The notes under the pieces were generated by a model. The model saw only the letters and a list, made by a program, of their open reading frames with translations. It made no database searches and was not told where the DNA came from. From contig JAEXYA010000025.1 of assembly GCA_023451825.1 (NCBI GenBank), positions 1-64,000 of the forward strand: a DNA stretch of 64,000 nt, written 5' to 3'. Numbering within the stretch: position 1 is the first letter of the stretch; every line of letters begins with the position of its first letter. Positions 16,401-24,614 of this stretch are shown one piece after another. Made by a program: the position numbers and the translations under genes. The stretch comes from Pseudomonadota bacterium. GTDB lineage: Bacteria; Pseudomonadota; Alphaproteobacteria; Rhizobiales; Xanthobacteraceae.

Positions 16401-18611
16401 GCCGCCGGTGACGGTGGCGCCACCGTTGAGCTGGCCGTAATTGTTGGTGTCGCCGGCGGTGTTGGTGAGCAGGCCGGACACGATGCCATCGACGTTGTTG
16501 TCGAACCTGGCCGCATTGGTCACGGTGCCGGTGATGGTGCCGCCGTTGGTGACCCCGCCGGTGCCTGAGATGTTCACGGCGCCTGCGATCAGATTATCAC
16601 TGTACAGCGTGCCGCCGGTGACGGTGGCGCCGCCATTGAGCTGACCAGCATTGTTGGTGGTGCCTGCGGTGTTGGTCAGCAGGCCGGAGACGGTGCCGCC
16701 GGCGTTGTTGTAGAACGCGCCCGCATTGGTCACGGCACCTGTGATGGTCGCGTAGTTGTTGACCGTGCCGGTGTCGGAAATATCGACGGCGCCTGCGATC
16801 AGATTGTTGTTGATGAGCGTGCCGCCGGTGACGGTGGCGCCACCATTGAGCTGACCGTCATTGGTGGTGGTGCCGGCGGTGTTGGTCAGCAGGCCGGAGA
16901 CGGTGCCGAAGGCGTTATTGTTGAACGTGGCCGCATTGGTCACGGTGCCGGTGATGGTGCGGTCGTTGTTGAACGTGGCCGCATTGGTCACGGCGCCGGC
17001 GATACTGCCCTCGTTCTCGACCGTGCCGGTGCCTGAGATGTTCACGGGGCCTGCGATAAAATGGTAATTGTACAGCGTGCCGCCGGTGACGGTGGCGCCG
17101 CCATTGAGCTGTCCGCCATTAGTGGTGCTGCCGGCGGTGTTGGTGAGCAGGCCGGAGACGGTGCCACCGACGTTGTTGTGGAACGTACCGCCATTGGAGA
17201 TCGTGCCGGTCCAGATCCCATTATTGATGAGGGTGCCGGTGTTGGCGATGACATTGCCGACCCATGTCCCGCTATTGGTCAGGCCGTTGGCATTGCTCGT
17301 CACGTCGCCGGTCCATGTGCCGGTCGCGCCATTGATGATGTAGCCGGTATTGGTGATGACGTTGCCGGTATAGGCGCCGTTGTTGTCGAGCGTGCCGGCA
17401 TTGTCGACGTCGCCCTGACCGGCGCCGTTCTCGGCGATCGTGAGGCTGGCGCCGCTGTTGTTGGTCACGCCATTGGTGGCGGTGAGGCGGCTGGTGCCGT
17501 CGATGGTGACGCTGCCGGAATTGCTGAAGGTGGTCGCGTTCGCGGTGGCGCCATTCAGATTGAGCGTGCCGCCGGACACGTTCCACGCGGTCGATGCGCC
17601 GGTCGTGCCATTGACCGTCCAGGTCGATGAGCCCGTTTTCTCGAAACCGGAAAAGCCGGAAAACTGGCCGCCGAGGCGCGACAGGTCGAAGGTCGAATTG
17701 GTGGTGCCGCCGAGCTTCAGCGTATTGGTGCCGCTGCCGCCGACATTGCCGTTGATCGTGGAGCCGGCGCGGATCTCGAGGCTGTTGGTGCCGCCGGTGA
17801 AGCTGATGCCGTTATTGATCGTGCCGGCATTGATGAGTTCGATATTGGCGCCGACGACGCCGGTGCCGCGTCCGCCCGTGAAGCCGCGAAACGCGCCGCC
17901 CAGACCGCCGAAACCTCCGGTAATCGTGCCGTTGTTGGTGATCTTTGCCCCGTTCGGGTTCTGGACTGTAATGCCGTTGCCGCCGTTGCCGCCGTAACCT
18001 TCATCCTCCTTGGCTGGCGAGTAGTTGGCACCCTGTGCCCCGCCGCCTTGGCCACCGTCACCGCCGGTGACCGTGACGCCCGAATTGATCGTCAACGCGA
18101 TGCCGGCCGCATTGCCGTTGACCATGATGCCGCTACCGCCGCCGCCACCGCCGCCGCCGCCGCCCATGTTGACGCCGGCCTGGAAATTGGCGATGCCGGC
18201 TCCGCCCCAGCCACCAGTGCCTCCGGTCGTGGCACCGCTGATGGTCACGCTTCCGCTATCGACCGCAAGACCGGCACCGCCGGCGCCGCCGCCACCGCCA
18301 CCGGCTCCCATCGACAACCCACCACCGCCGCCGCCGCCGCTGTCGGACGCGCCGCCGCTGCCACCACGCCAGCCCTGGCCGAAGGTCGAGCCGGCACCGC
18401 CATTGGTGCCGGTCACGACACCATTGCTGGATTGGGCGGCCGATCCGCCGCCGCCCGGCGTGGAATAGTTGGAAGCACTGCCGGCGGTCCCGCCGGTTTG
18501 TCCAACGCCTTGCGCATGCGCCAGCGGCATTTCGGTGAGCATCAGCAGAGAGCCGGCCAATGCGGTGGTTGCAAGAAACGCGGCGGCGCGCGACGTGGAC
18601 TTACCAGACAT
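13446..18611 (-). CDS. Autotransporter 2, giant repeat adhesin-like protein
   Basis: The 1721-residue protein has a signal peptide ending near MPLAHAQG, a Gly-rich segment (to about residue 260), then a long Asn/Thr/Gly-rich passenger. In the passenger a 70-residue unit (GTVSGLLTNTAG, GQLNGGATVTGGTL, NLIAGAVDISGTG, ITGAVTNAATFNN) recurs seven times plus a partial. A Pro/Thr linker (TDPTDPTTPGTSPNP) precedes a barrel from about residue 1440 ending GKGVVRYAW. It is a type Va autotransporter, probably an adhesin or surface-layer-like protein. AAAGGAAA lies at correct spacing before ATG 18611. The barrel is paralogous to its two neighbours. The repeat array makes length variation between strains likely. 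Confidence 0.92.
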   Translation of the reverse strand: MSGKSTSRAAAFLATTALAGSLLMLTEMPLAHAQGVGQTGGTAGSASNYSTPGGGGSAAQSSNGVVTGTNGGAGSTFGQGWRGGSGGASDSGGGGGGGLSMGAGGGGGGAGGAGLAVDSGSVTISGATTGGTGGWGGAGIANFQAGVNMGGGGGGGGGGSGIMVNGNAAGIALTINSGVTVTGGDGGQGGGAQGANYSPAKEDEGYGGNGGNGITVQNPNGAKITNNGTITGGFGGLGGAFRGFTGGRGTGVVGANIELINAGTINNGISFTGGTNSLEIRAGSTINGNVGGSGTNTLKLGGTTNSTFDLSRLGGQFSGFSGFEKTGSSTWTVNGTTGASTAWNVSGGTLNLNGATANATTFSNSGSVTIDGTSRLTATNGVTNNSGASLTIAENGAGQGDVDNAGTLDNNGAYTGNVITNTGYIINGATGTWTGDVTSNANGLTNSGTWVGNVIANTGTLINNGIWTGTISNGGTFHNNVGGTVSGLLTNTAGSTTNGGQLNGGATVTGGTLYNYHFIAGPVNISGTGTVENEGSIAGAVTNAATFNNDRTITGTVTNAATFNNNAFGTVSGLLTNTAGTTTNDGQLNGGATVTGGTLINNNLIAGAVDISDTGTVNNYATITGAVTNAGAFYNNAGGTVSGLLTNTAGTTNNAGQLNGGATVTGGTLYSDNLIAGAVNISGTGGVTNGGTITGTVTNAARFDNNVDGIVSGLLTNTAGDTNNYGQLNGGATVTGGTLINDHLIAGAVDVSGTGKVNNNATITGAVTNAATFHNNTNGTVSGLLTSTASTTNYNFGQLNGGATVAGGTLINNHLIAGAVDISGTGTINNNATITGAVTNAATFNNNTNGTVSGLLTNTAGTTTNNGELNGGATVSGGTLYNHAQINGAVNISGNGTVENKAGGTVSGLLTNTAGATINAGQLNGGATVTGGLLTNNNLIAGAVDISGTGWVENYASIVGTVTNAATFNNNTNGTVSGLLNTAGTTTNTGQLNGGVLVSGGTFTQTAGLVAGGLGNSAIVNVTGGAINGAIANDAGSFTVGGIVTSDSTFANAAGATLKIDAAGQYTLQGLLTNSGTVDIVTGGELIATAGGIKNMSGGTITVATGATLRDDLDNAGRVTNNGSVFANVAANTGTLVNAAGATWTGNVRNAGTFDNFGALAGDLTSTAGTVSNDGSITGAVNISGGTFTGSGSINGATTISGGTFAPGSTTPGGTVTITGSLAMQAGATYLVQVNPTTASSTHVTGAATLSGANVSANFAAGSYIVKQYTIVSTTAGLSGAFGAVTNTNLPSGFKTALSYDTRNAYLDLKLDFTPTDPTDPTTPGTSPNPVTPQPSNPQAVGNALTQYFNAHGGIPGVYGQLTQETMKDVAAPVATSPQKTTFEAASQFTAMMTDVSGAGRGGTESGSAPMGYAAPGHRDFREAFGMATKAPPRAPTFETRWNVWAAGFGGSQTTDGNAASGSGSSTSQIYGTAVGADHWLSPQTVAGFSLAGGATAFSTSTSGSGRSDLLQAGVFLRHNEGPSYITVAAAYGWQDVTTDRVITVAGVDRLRAHFNTNTYSGRIEAGHRFVLPWIGGLGLTPYGAAQVISTDLPAYAESVVSGSNAFALSYTGKTVTSPRTELGLRTDKSFALDGAVLTLRGRAAWAYDYNIDRSAQATFQALPGASFVSNGALPARNAALTTASAEWSWLNGLSLAATFEGEFSDVTRSYAGKGVVRYAW
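15640..17190 (-). repeat. Tandem 210-bp coding repeat in autotransporter 2
   Basis: A landmark block (plus-strand CAGGCCGGAGACGGTG or close variant) recurs at about 15679, 15889, 16049, 16262, 16472, 16682, 16892 and 17150. Most spacings are 210 bp (70 codons), with one 160-bp and one 258-bp unit. Units keep the reading frame and are near-identical in places, suggesting recent expansion or homogenisation. Confidence 0.85.
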
Positions 18612-19260
18612 GACGAATGTTTCCTTTGCCCGTGCAACTGCGGGTGTTCTGGGCGAGCGCGCCTGCGATAGGGGCGGGCGATGGATTGTTGATGCAAGGC
18701 CATCCCAAAGAGCCCGGGGGGACGGCGAGGTCGCGTTCGGTCGCGGCTCTGTTGGCCGGACAGTTCGCGCGGGGCGGCATTCGTGATGCGGCCCCGATGA
18801 CGTCTCTTCGCGTGCGATGTGATCGCGATGCCGCGGCCATCAGGCGCGAAACCACCCGTGAGCAAAGCATGTCAGGTGCGCTTGCGCGGCTCGGCACGCC
18901 GATCATGTTCATCCCCGATTCCGATCCACAGATGCGCGTAGCTCTCATGGGGCGGGCGGAAAGTCCTGAAATCGCTCGTATTCCAGGTGATTTTGTTCTG
19001 AAATTTTTCTGAAATTTCCCGTTAATGGGGCGGGAAAGCCCATTTGCAGCCGACGAGGTGCGAGTGTTGGCGCTGACGCGACAGAGAGTGGCGTTGCGCC
19101 TCGCCGATGGTCGGATCAAATCCGCCGTCGGATAGATGGGACGAGGCCACGCGCGGGTCGTGTTGTGGGTGAAGTGAAATCTCGTCGGTTTACACGCGAA
19201 CGGAAGTGCCGCGCGCGGCGTGCCGATGTCGCAGATCGAACGGCTACCGCGTGACGTTCA
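18612..19260. other. Long non-coding region upstream of autotransporter 2
   Basis: About 650 bp without a believable gene. Open frames on both strands here (up to 172 codons) show no domain, no ribosome-binding site and Arg/Pro-rich composition typical of shadow frames. The region holds the candidate operator at 18960-19016 and must contain the autotransporter 2 promoter, giving a possible leader of 200-400 nt. It could also hide a small RNA; I see no clear terminator. Confidence 0.5.
18960..19016 (+). promoter_or_regulatory. Candidate operator upstream of autotransporter 2
   Basis: AAAGTCCTGAA (18960-18970) is followed 32 bp later by two CTGAA half-sites at 18998 and 19009, exactly 11 bp apart, each leading into AATTT (TTCTGAAATTTTTCTGAAAT). 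An almost identical arrangement, including the 11-mer AAAGTCCTGAA, lies at 22565-22633 in front of autotransporter 3. It is about 390 bp from the autotransporter 2 start codon. Binding by the ToxR-like regulator at 22689 is inferred, not shown. Confidence 0.5.
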
Positions 19261-22200
19261 TCACCACGCGTAGCGCACCACGCCCTTGCCGGCATAGCTG
19301 CGGGTGGTCTCGGAAAACTCGCCGTCGAACGTCGCGGCGAGGGAGAAGCCATTGAGCCATGTCACTTCGGCGGAGGCCGAGGTGAGGGCGGTGTTGCGCG
19401 ACGCCGCGGCGCCGTTCACGACGAAGCTCGCGCCCGGCAATGTCTGGAACGTGGCCTGCGCGCTGCGCTCGGTGTTGGTGTCATGCGCCCAGGCGGCGCG
19501 GCCGCGCAGCGTGAGCAGCGCGCCGTCGAGCGCAAAGGCCTTGTCGCTGCGCAGGCCGAGTTCGGTGCGCGGGGCGGTGACGGTCCTGGCTGCGTAAGTG
19601 AGCGCAAAATTGCCGGCGCCCGCCGCGAGGCTTTCCGCATAGGCCGGCAGATCCAGCACCGTCATCTGCAGGCCAGCATAGGGCGTGACGCCGATGCCAT
19701 TCATCTCGGGCCATGCAAAGCGACTGCCGAGCTCGATGCGACCCGAAAACGTATTGGCGTGGAAGCGTGCGCGCAGGCGATCAAAGCCGGCGGCGGTTAC
19801 GGTGCGATCGGTGGTGACGTCTTGCCAGCCATAGGCTGCGGCGGCGCTCACATAAGCGGAGCCGGTGGTGTGTCTGACATAGGCGCCGGCCTGGAACATG
19901 TCCGAACTGCCCGTGCCGGCATTGGCGACGGAGAAGGTGGTGCCGCCGCCGGCGAGCGCGAAGCCGACCACGGTCTGCGGCGCCCACAGATAGTCGGCGC
20001 CGACGGCAAAGCCGTAACTGCGCGATGTGGTCGTGTTCGATCCCTGTGCAATGCTGCCGTCGGTGGTCTGCGAGCCGCCGAAACCGGCGGTCCAGACATT
20101 CCAGCGTGCCGCGAAGGCCGGCGCGCGCGGCACGGCTTTCGTGACCATGCCGAAGGCATCGCGCGGCGCATAAGCCAGGGCCTCATCAGCAAAGGCGGTG
20201 GGAGCGGGCGCCGGCGCAGAGCCGCTGCGGCCGGCGATGGTGGCGTCGGTCATCACGCCGAGAAACAGGTTCATGGCCTGCATGCTGGTCTGCTGCAGGC
20301 TGGTGGCGCTCTCGCCGGAGACTTGCGACAGCCCGCTAGGCGTCAGCGCGCCGAACACCAGCGGAATGCCACCATTGCGGTTGAAATAGCCGGTCAGCGC
20401 ATTGGCGACCTCGGCCTGGTTGACGTTGAGCGGCGTGTAGTTCGGGCCCGGTGTCGGGCCGGGAGGCACGAAGTTCAGCGTCAGGTCGAGATAGACGTTG
20501 TTCGTGTCGTAACTCAGTTTCGAGGTAAAGTTGGTCGGCAGGTTGGTGTTGACCTGATTGCCGAAGGTGCCGATCACGCCGCCGGCGGCGTTGAGGATCG
20601 TATATTGCCTGGTGATGTAGCTGCCCGGCGCGAAAGTCGCATGCACCGCGGCATTGTCCAGTCTGGCCGTGCCGGTGACATTGGTGCGGTCGGCGCCGGC
20701 GGGATCGACCTCGATCATGTATTGCGCGGCCGATGTGAAAACGAGATTGCCCTGCACATGAAGCGTGCCGATGGAATTGCCCGGCGCAAGCGTGCCGCCG
20801 TCGATGCGCGTGTCGCCGACAAGGCCGGTGCCCCCCAGCGTGCCTGATGCATTCACCGTGGTCAGCGAAGACGACGCGATCGAGCCGTTGACGCTCAGCG
20901 TTCCGGCATTGACGATGGTCGGGCCCGTATAGGTGTTGAGCCCGGTGAGGATGGTATTGCCGGTGCCGGCCTGGATCAGTTTGCCGGTGCCGAGACTGTC
21001 GCTGATGACGCCCGCAAATGTGTAGCTGTTGGAGCGATTGAAGATCAGCGTGCCGCCATTATCGACATCGCCGGTGATGGAGCCGGTGGTGCCGCCATTG
21101 CCGAGTTGCAGCGTGGCGCAATCGCAGATGATGGTGCCGCCGCTATAGGTGTTTGTACCGGTGAAGATCGCTGTGCCGATGCTGCCGAAGCCGCCGACCC
21201 AGACCTCGACTTTGCCCGCCGCGCCATCCTTGATGGTGCCGGAGAAGGTCGCTGTCGTATTGTCCATCGCAGTGATCAGCCGGGCATCGCCGGCGGAGGT
21301 CGTCACCGTACCGGCGCCGGTGAGCGAGCCGATGGCGCCAAACAGATGGCCGTTGAGATCGAGCGTGGCACCAGCCGCGATATTGTGGCGGCTGTCCATG
21401 CTGAGCATGCCCGTCGATCCCAATTGCAGCGTGCCGGCCTGCACATCGGTCAAGCCGGTATAGCTGTTATTGAGGCCCGACAGCAGCAGCGTGCCGGCGC
21501 CGCGCTTGATCAGACCGCCGGTGCCGGTGATATCCTGGGTGAGGTCGAACGTGTTGGCGGCATCGGCGATGTCGAAGCCGCCGCCATTGGCGCCCCAGAC
21601 GATGTTGCGCGCCGTTGACGTGAATGTCGTCCCGGTGATCTGCAGCATGCCGCCATCGAAAGTGAGGTTGCCGCCGCTGCCGAGATTGCCGTCGGACGAC
21701 ACGCTGACGGTGCCGCCGGCAAAGGTAGTGCCGCCCGTATAGGTGTTGGCCCCCGTGAGGGTCATCGTCCCGGTGCCGGTCTTGACCAGCGCGCCGCCCG
21801 TCGGATTGCTCGGGAAATGCGCGCAATTGCCAGTGACGCCGACGCAGTCGTTGATCTGGCCGGAGAAAGTGGTGGAGCGGTTGTTGCCGCCGACCGTGAG
21901 TTTGTTCATCCCCAGGAAGACATCGCCATCGCCCTCGATCGAGCCGGCCGACAGCACGTTATCGCCGAGCGGTCCTGTGCTGGCCGAAAAATCGATCGAG
22001 CCGGCGGCGCTGCCGACCAGGCGCGCATTGCCGCCTGTGGACTGCTGTGTGAAAAGGATCTGGCTCAGCCCAGTATTGATGATCGTGGCGTCGCCTGCCG
22101 AACTGGAATTGTAAAACCCGACGCCGCTATTCGGCGCATTTGTGATGGTCAGGCTGCCGCCATGGATGGTGAGGCCGCTGCCCCAGAGAGCGAGAAGGCG

Positions 22201-22515
22201 GCTATTGGCCAGCGTGTAATCGCCGGCGCCTGTGGTGAGCGTCAGGCCACCGACATTCATGTTGGTGCCGAGGGTGAGGCCGGTGATGCTGGACGCGCCG
22301 AAGAAGCCCGTGCCGGTCATGTCCGGCTGAGTGGCGGTGTCCCAGTTGTTGCCATCGGTCAGGCTGCCATTCGACGGCGTCTGACGCCAGACGCCGTCCT
22401 GGGCGCGAGCAGCGCCGTCCGTTGCAATTACGCACAGCAGTAGCAAGCAGGCCGGGCCCGTTACCTGCGCCATGCGCGAAGGCACGCGCGCGATGCGTCC
22501 AATGGTTGTGTTCAT
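19261..22515 (-). CDS. Autotransporter 3 with PATR repeats
   Basis: The 1084-residue protein has a signal sequence (hydrophobic CLLLLCVIATDGAARA, cleavage near residue 39) and a passenger with several autotransporter-associated beta-strand repeats (GANTYTGGTTFAGGTVSVSS; GTNTYSGGTIICDCATLQLG; GLNTYTGPTIVNAGTLSVNG). The barrel runs from about residue 802 to the terminal GKGVVRYAW. It lacks the long Gly-rich stretch of the other two. A CDC pair inside one repeat is unusual for passengers, which rarely carry cysteine. No enzymatic motif was seen. It is divergently arranged with the membrane-bound regulator, the closest of the three to it. Confidence 0.92.
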   Translation of the reverse strand: MNTTIGRIARVPSRMAQVTGPACLLLLCVIATDGAARAQDGVWRQTPSNGSLTDGNNWDTATQPDMTGTGFFGASSITGLTLGTNMNVGGLTLTTGAGDYTLANSRLLALWGSGLTIHGGSLTITNAPNSGVGFYNSSSAGDATIINTGLSQILFTQQSTGGNARLVGSAAGSIDFSASTGPLGDNVLSAGSIEGDGDVFLGMNKLTVGGNNRSTTFSGQINDCVGVTGNCAHFPSNPTGGALVKTGTGTMTLTGANTYTGGTTFAGGTVSVSSDGNLGSGGNLTFDGGMLQITGTTFTSTARNIVWGANGGGFDIADAANTFDLTQDITGTGGLIKRGAGTLLLSGLNNSYTGLTDVQAGTLQLGSTGMLSMDSRHNIAAGATLDLNGHLFGAIGSLTGAGTVTTSAGDARLITAMDNTTATFSGTIKDGAAGKVEVWVGGFGSIGTAIFTGTNTYSGGTIICDCATLQLGNGGTTGSITGDVDNGGTLIFNRSNSYTFAGVISDSLGTGKLIQAGTGNTILTGLNTYTGPTIVNAGTLSVNGSIASSSLTTVNASGTLGGTGLVGDTRIDGGTLAPGNSIGTLHVQGNLVFTSAAQYMIEVDPAGADRTNVTGTARLDNAAVHATFAPGSYITRQYTILNAAGGVIGTFGNQVNTNLPTNFTSKLSYDTNNVYLDLTLNFVPPGPTPGPNYTPLNVNQAEVANALTGYFNRNGGIPLVFGALTPSGLSQVSGESATSLQQTSMQAMNLFLGVMTDATIAGRSGSAPAPAPTAFADEALAYAPRDAFGMVTKAVPRAPAFAARWNVWTAGFGGSQTTDGSIAQGSNTTTSRSYGFAVGADYLWAPQTVVGFALAGGGTTFSVANAGTGSSDMFQAGAYVRHTTGSAYVSAAAAYGWQDVTTDRTVTAAGFDRLRARFHANTFSGRIELGSRFAWPEMNGIGVTPYAGLQMTVLDLPAYAESLAAGAGNFALTYAARTVTAPRTELGLRSDKAFALDGALLTLRGRAAWAHDTNTERSAQATFQTLPGASFVVNGAAASRNTALTSASAEVTWLNGFSLAATFDGEFSETTRSYAGKGVVRYAW

Positions 22516-22564
22516 CCCCGGTCCCCATCAACCCCTCGCGACGGTATTTTCACACTCCCGAGCA

Positions 22565-22633
22565 AAAGTCCTGAAGGCCTCCGCGATCCACCCAGAAATG
22601 GCAGTGGTAAATTCTGAAGTTTTTCTGATATTT
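22565..22633 (+). promoter_or_regulatory. Candidate operator between autotransporter 3 and its divergent regulator
   Basis: AAAGTCCTGAA (22565-22575) is followed by CAGAA at 22593, CTGAA at 22614 and CTGAT at 22625; the last two are 11 bp apart and lead into TTTCCC as at 19009-19020. The distance from the 11-mer to the pair is 43 bp against 32 bp upstream of autotransporter 2, again a difference of 11. The site lies in the 173-bp divergent gap, so it could serve both the autotransporter and the regulator gene. Confidence 0.5.
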
Positions 22634-22688
22634 CCCTGCTCTGGCGGACTCTGTTACCTTGGGTTGAGGACCTTGGCAGAGCTTCCTG

Positions 22689-24590
22689 ATGCTTTGGGGG
22701 AGTGACGTGCTGCGTTTTGCTGACTTTCAGATCGATCTGGACCGCGCCGAATTGCGCCGGACGGATGGTGAATTGCTCAGGCTGCGCCCCAAGCCGTTCG
22801 ACATGCTTGTCTTTTTTGCGTCTACCGCGGGCCGGGTGCTCAGCAAGCGGGAGTTGATGGAGCGGTTCTGGCCCGGCTTGCATGTGGGCGAGGACAGCCT
22901 CTTCCAATGTATCCGCGAGATTCGCGCAGCGCTCGGCGACAATCGGCGACTGATCATCCGCAATATTTCCGGCCGCGGCTATTTGTTCGAGCCCGAAGTG
23001 ACGTCGGATGGGCCGATCGCCCTCGCACCGATTGCGCCCGTCGCGGACATGATCGACGCGGAGCCGATTGCGCTCGATGCGCGCGAAACGGAGGTGCAAA
23101 CGCCTGCGACCCTTGCCGCGCCGGATGTCTCCGCAGAGGCCGAAGATGTCACGCACGCGCCAGAGCCATCTCCGCGCGTCGTGGCGGTCGCCGAGCCCGT
23201 GATTGACGTCGTCCCCGGCGAGCCTGATCACCAGCGTGATCGTCATGTCGCGGTTGTGGTGCCACAGGCACGGCGTCCGCTGCTCTCGCGCCATGCCATG
23301 GCTGCGGCCATCGTCGCCATTCTGCTGGTTGCGGCCGGTGTCGCCATGGCGCCGATGCTGGGATCGCAGACCCTGATGCGGACGGTCCGCCCGACCGTCG
23401 TGGTCACCGCCATCGTCACCACCGACGCCGATGCGCCGATGCGCGCCATCGCGGCTGATGTCACCGATCGTCTCAGCGCGGGCCTTGCGCGGATCGAGAA
23501 TATTCGCGTCGTGGCGCCCGGGCAGGTGACCGCGCGCGCCTCGCTGGAGCCGCCGTCGCGCAAGGCGCCGGCGGCGGACTACATCGTCAATACTGAACTG
23601 TTCAAGGACGAGCAGACCTGGACCTTGCGCTCGCGCATGGAGCGGACATCGAATGGCGAAATCGCCTGGACCAGCGATGTCACCGTGGCCGGCGCCGAAC
23701 TCGATCGTGACACGCTGCAGGCGCGGCTTGCCGCGGCCATCGGCCATCCCCTTGCGCTGCGCCTGAATGCAATCGTGAATGATGCCGTGGCCGGCGCCAA
23801 GGGCGCGCCCGGCAGCGCCAAGGTCGCCGTGGAGCAGGCAACCGCTTCCATCGTGCACACGACGCCGGAGCGGTTTCGCGTCGCCGAGGCCATGCTGCGC
23901 AAGGCGCTGTCGGACTATCCCGACAATATCGACGTGCAGGCGGCACTGGCAGCGCTGCAGCTGCGCGGCATCCAGATGGTCTGGTACAAGCCCGAGGAGC
24001 GCGAAGCCGTCCGGCAGAGCGCGCAGGACCTGATGGAGCGCGTGCTGCGCGTCAAACCGACCTATGTGCCGGTGCTGGAAAGCTATTGCCGGCTGCTCAG
24101 TGCCACCAACCAGTTCGTCGACAGCCTCGTCGCCTGTGCACGCGTCTTGTCGTTCGATCCGTGGAACGGGTTGGCGATCTATCACATCGGGCTGAACCAG
24201 ATCTTCCTCGGCCGCTTCGAGGAGGCGGTGACGAATTTCAAGCTGGCCGACCAGTATGACACGCCGTCGGTGTCGCGCTGGACATGGTCGCTGGGGGCAG
24301 GACTCGCGCTGGTCTATCTCGAACGTTACGAGGAAGCGGCGCCGTGGCTCGAGCGCTCACTGGCGGTGACGCAGGGCACCGGCCGCACGCATTTCATCCT
24401 GATGACGGCCTATCATCAGCTCGGCCGCGATGCTGAGGCCAAGGCGATGCTGGCGAAGGGGCTGGCGCTGCGGCCGGGCACGACGGCCGACAATGTCGGG
24501 CCGCCGACGGCGAATACGAGTCCGGTCTATCTCGAAGCTGCGGCAAAAGTCCGCGAGCTTTTCGTCGAAGCAGGCCTGCCGCGGCGCTGA
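22689..24590 (+). CDS. ToxR/CadC-like membrane-bound winged-helix regulator with TPRs
   Basis: Residues 1-104 form an OmpR/ToxR-type winged helix (RLRPKPFDMLVFFASTAG, VLSKRELMERFWPG, IREIRAALGD, IRNISGRGYLFEP). A Pro/Ala/Glu linker leads to one transmembrane segment at about 200-222 (AAAIVAILLVAAGVAMAP). Then comes a TolB-like part (ADVTDRLSAGLARIENIRVV) and C-terminal TPR-like helices. This matches one-component regulators that sense in the periplasm and bind DNA directly in the cytoplasm. It is divergent from autotransporter 3 and probably controls the cluster. ATG 22689 is used here; GTG 22707 (VLRFADF) with GGGGGAG just upstream is a good alternative. Confidence 0.85.
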   Translation: MLWGSDVLRFADFQIDLDRAELRRTDGELLRLRPKPFDMLVFFASTAGRVLSKRELMERFWPGLHVGEDSLFQCIREIRAALGDNRRLIIRNISGRGYLFEPEVTSDGPIALAPIAPVADMIDAEPIALDARETEVQTPATLAAPDVSAEAEDVTHAPEPSPRVVAVAEPVIDVVPGEPDHQRDRHVAVVVPQARRPLLSRHAMAAAIVAILLVAAGVAMAPMLGSQTLMRTVRPTVVVTAIVTTDADAPMRAIAADVTDRLSAGLARIENIRVVAPGQVTARASLEPPSRKAPAADYIVNTELFKDEQTWTLRSRMERTSNGEIAWTSDVTVAGAELDRDTLQARLAAAIGHPLALRLNAIVNDAVAGAKGAPGSAKVAVEQATASIVHTTPERFRVAEAMLRKALSDYPDNIDVQAALAALQLRGIQMVWYKPEEREAVRQSAQDLMERVLRVKPTYVPVLESYCRLLSATNQFVDSLVACARVLSFDPWNGLAIYHIGLNQIFLGRFEEAVTNFKLADQYDTPSVSRWTWSLGAGLALVYLERYEEAAPWLERSLAVTQGTGRTHFILMTAYHQLGRDAEAKAMLAKGLALRPGTTADNVGPPTANTSPVYLEAAAKVRELFVEAGLPRR

Positions 24591-24614
24591 CGCGCGCGGC
24601 AGCGGCGTCGCGAT

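Noticed and set aside
15640..17190. Regular repeats considered as a CRISPR array
   Set aside because: The unit is 210 bp, in frame and coding, with no short repeat and unique spacer alternation, and no cas genes are nearby.
18601..19119. Minus-strand 172-codon frame upstream of autotransporter 2
   Set aside because: Arg/Ser/Pro-rich with no ribosome-binding site or domain; it overlaps the autotransporter start and the candidate operator.
19483..20847. Plus-strand 454-codon frame across the autotransporter 3 barrel
   Set aside because: The minus strand encodes a well-formed beta-barrel ending in the typical aromatic residue.
22512..24185. Antisense 557-codon frame opposite the regulator gene
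   Set aside because: The plus strand has a coherent winged helix, transmembrane helix and TPR protein; the antisense product has no recognisable domain.
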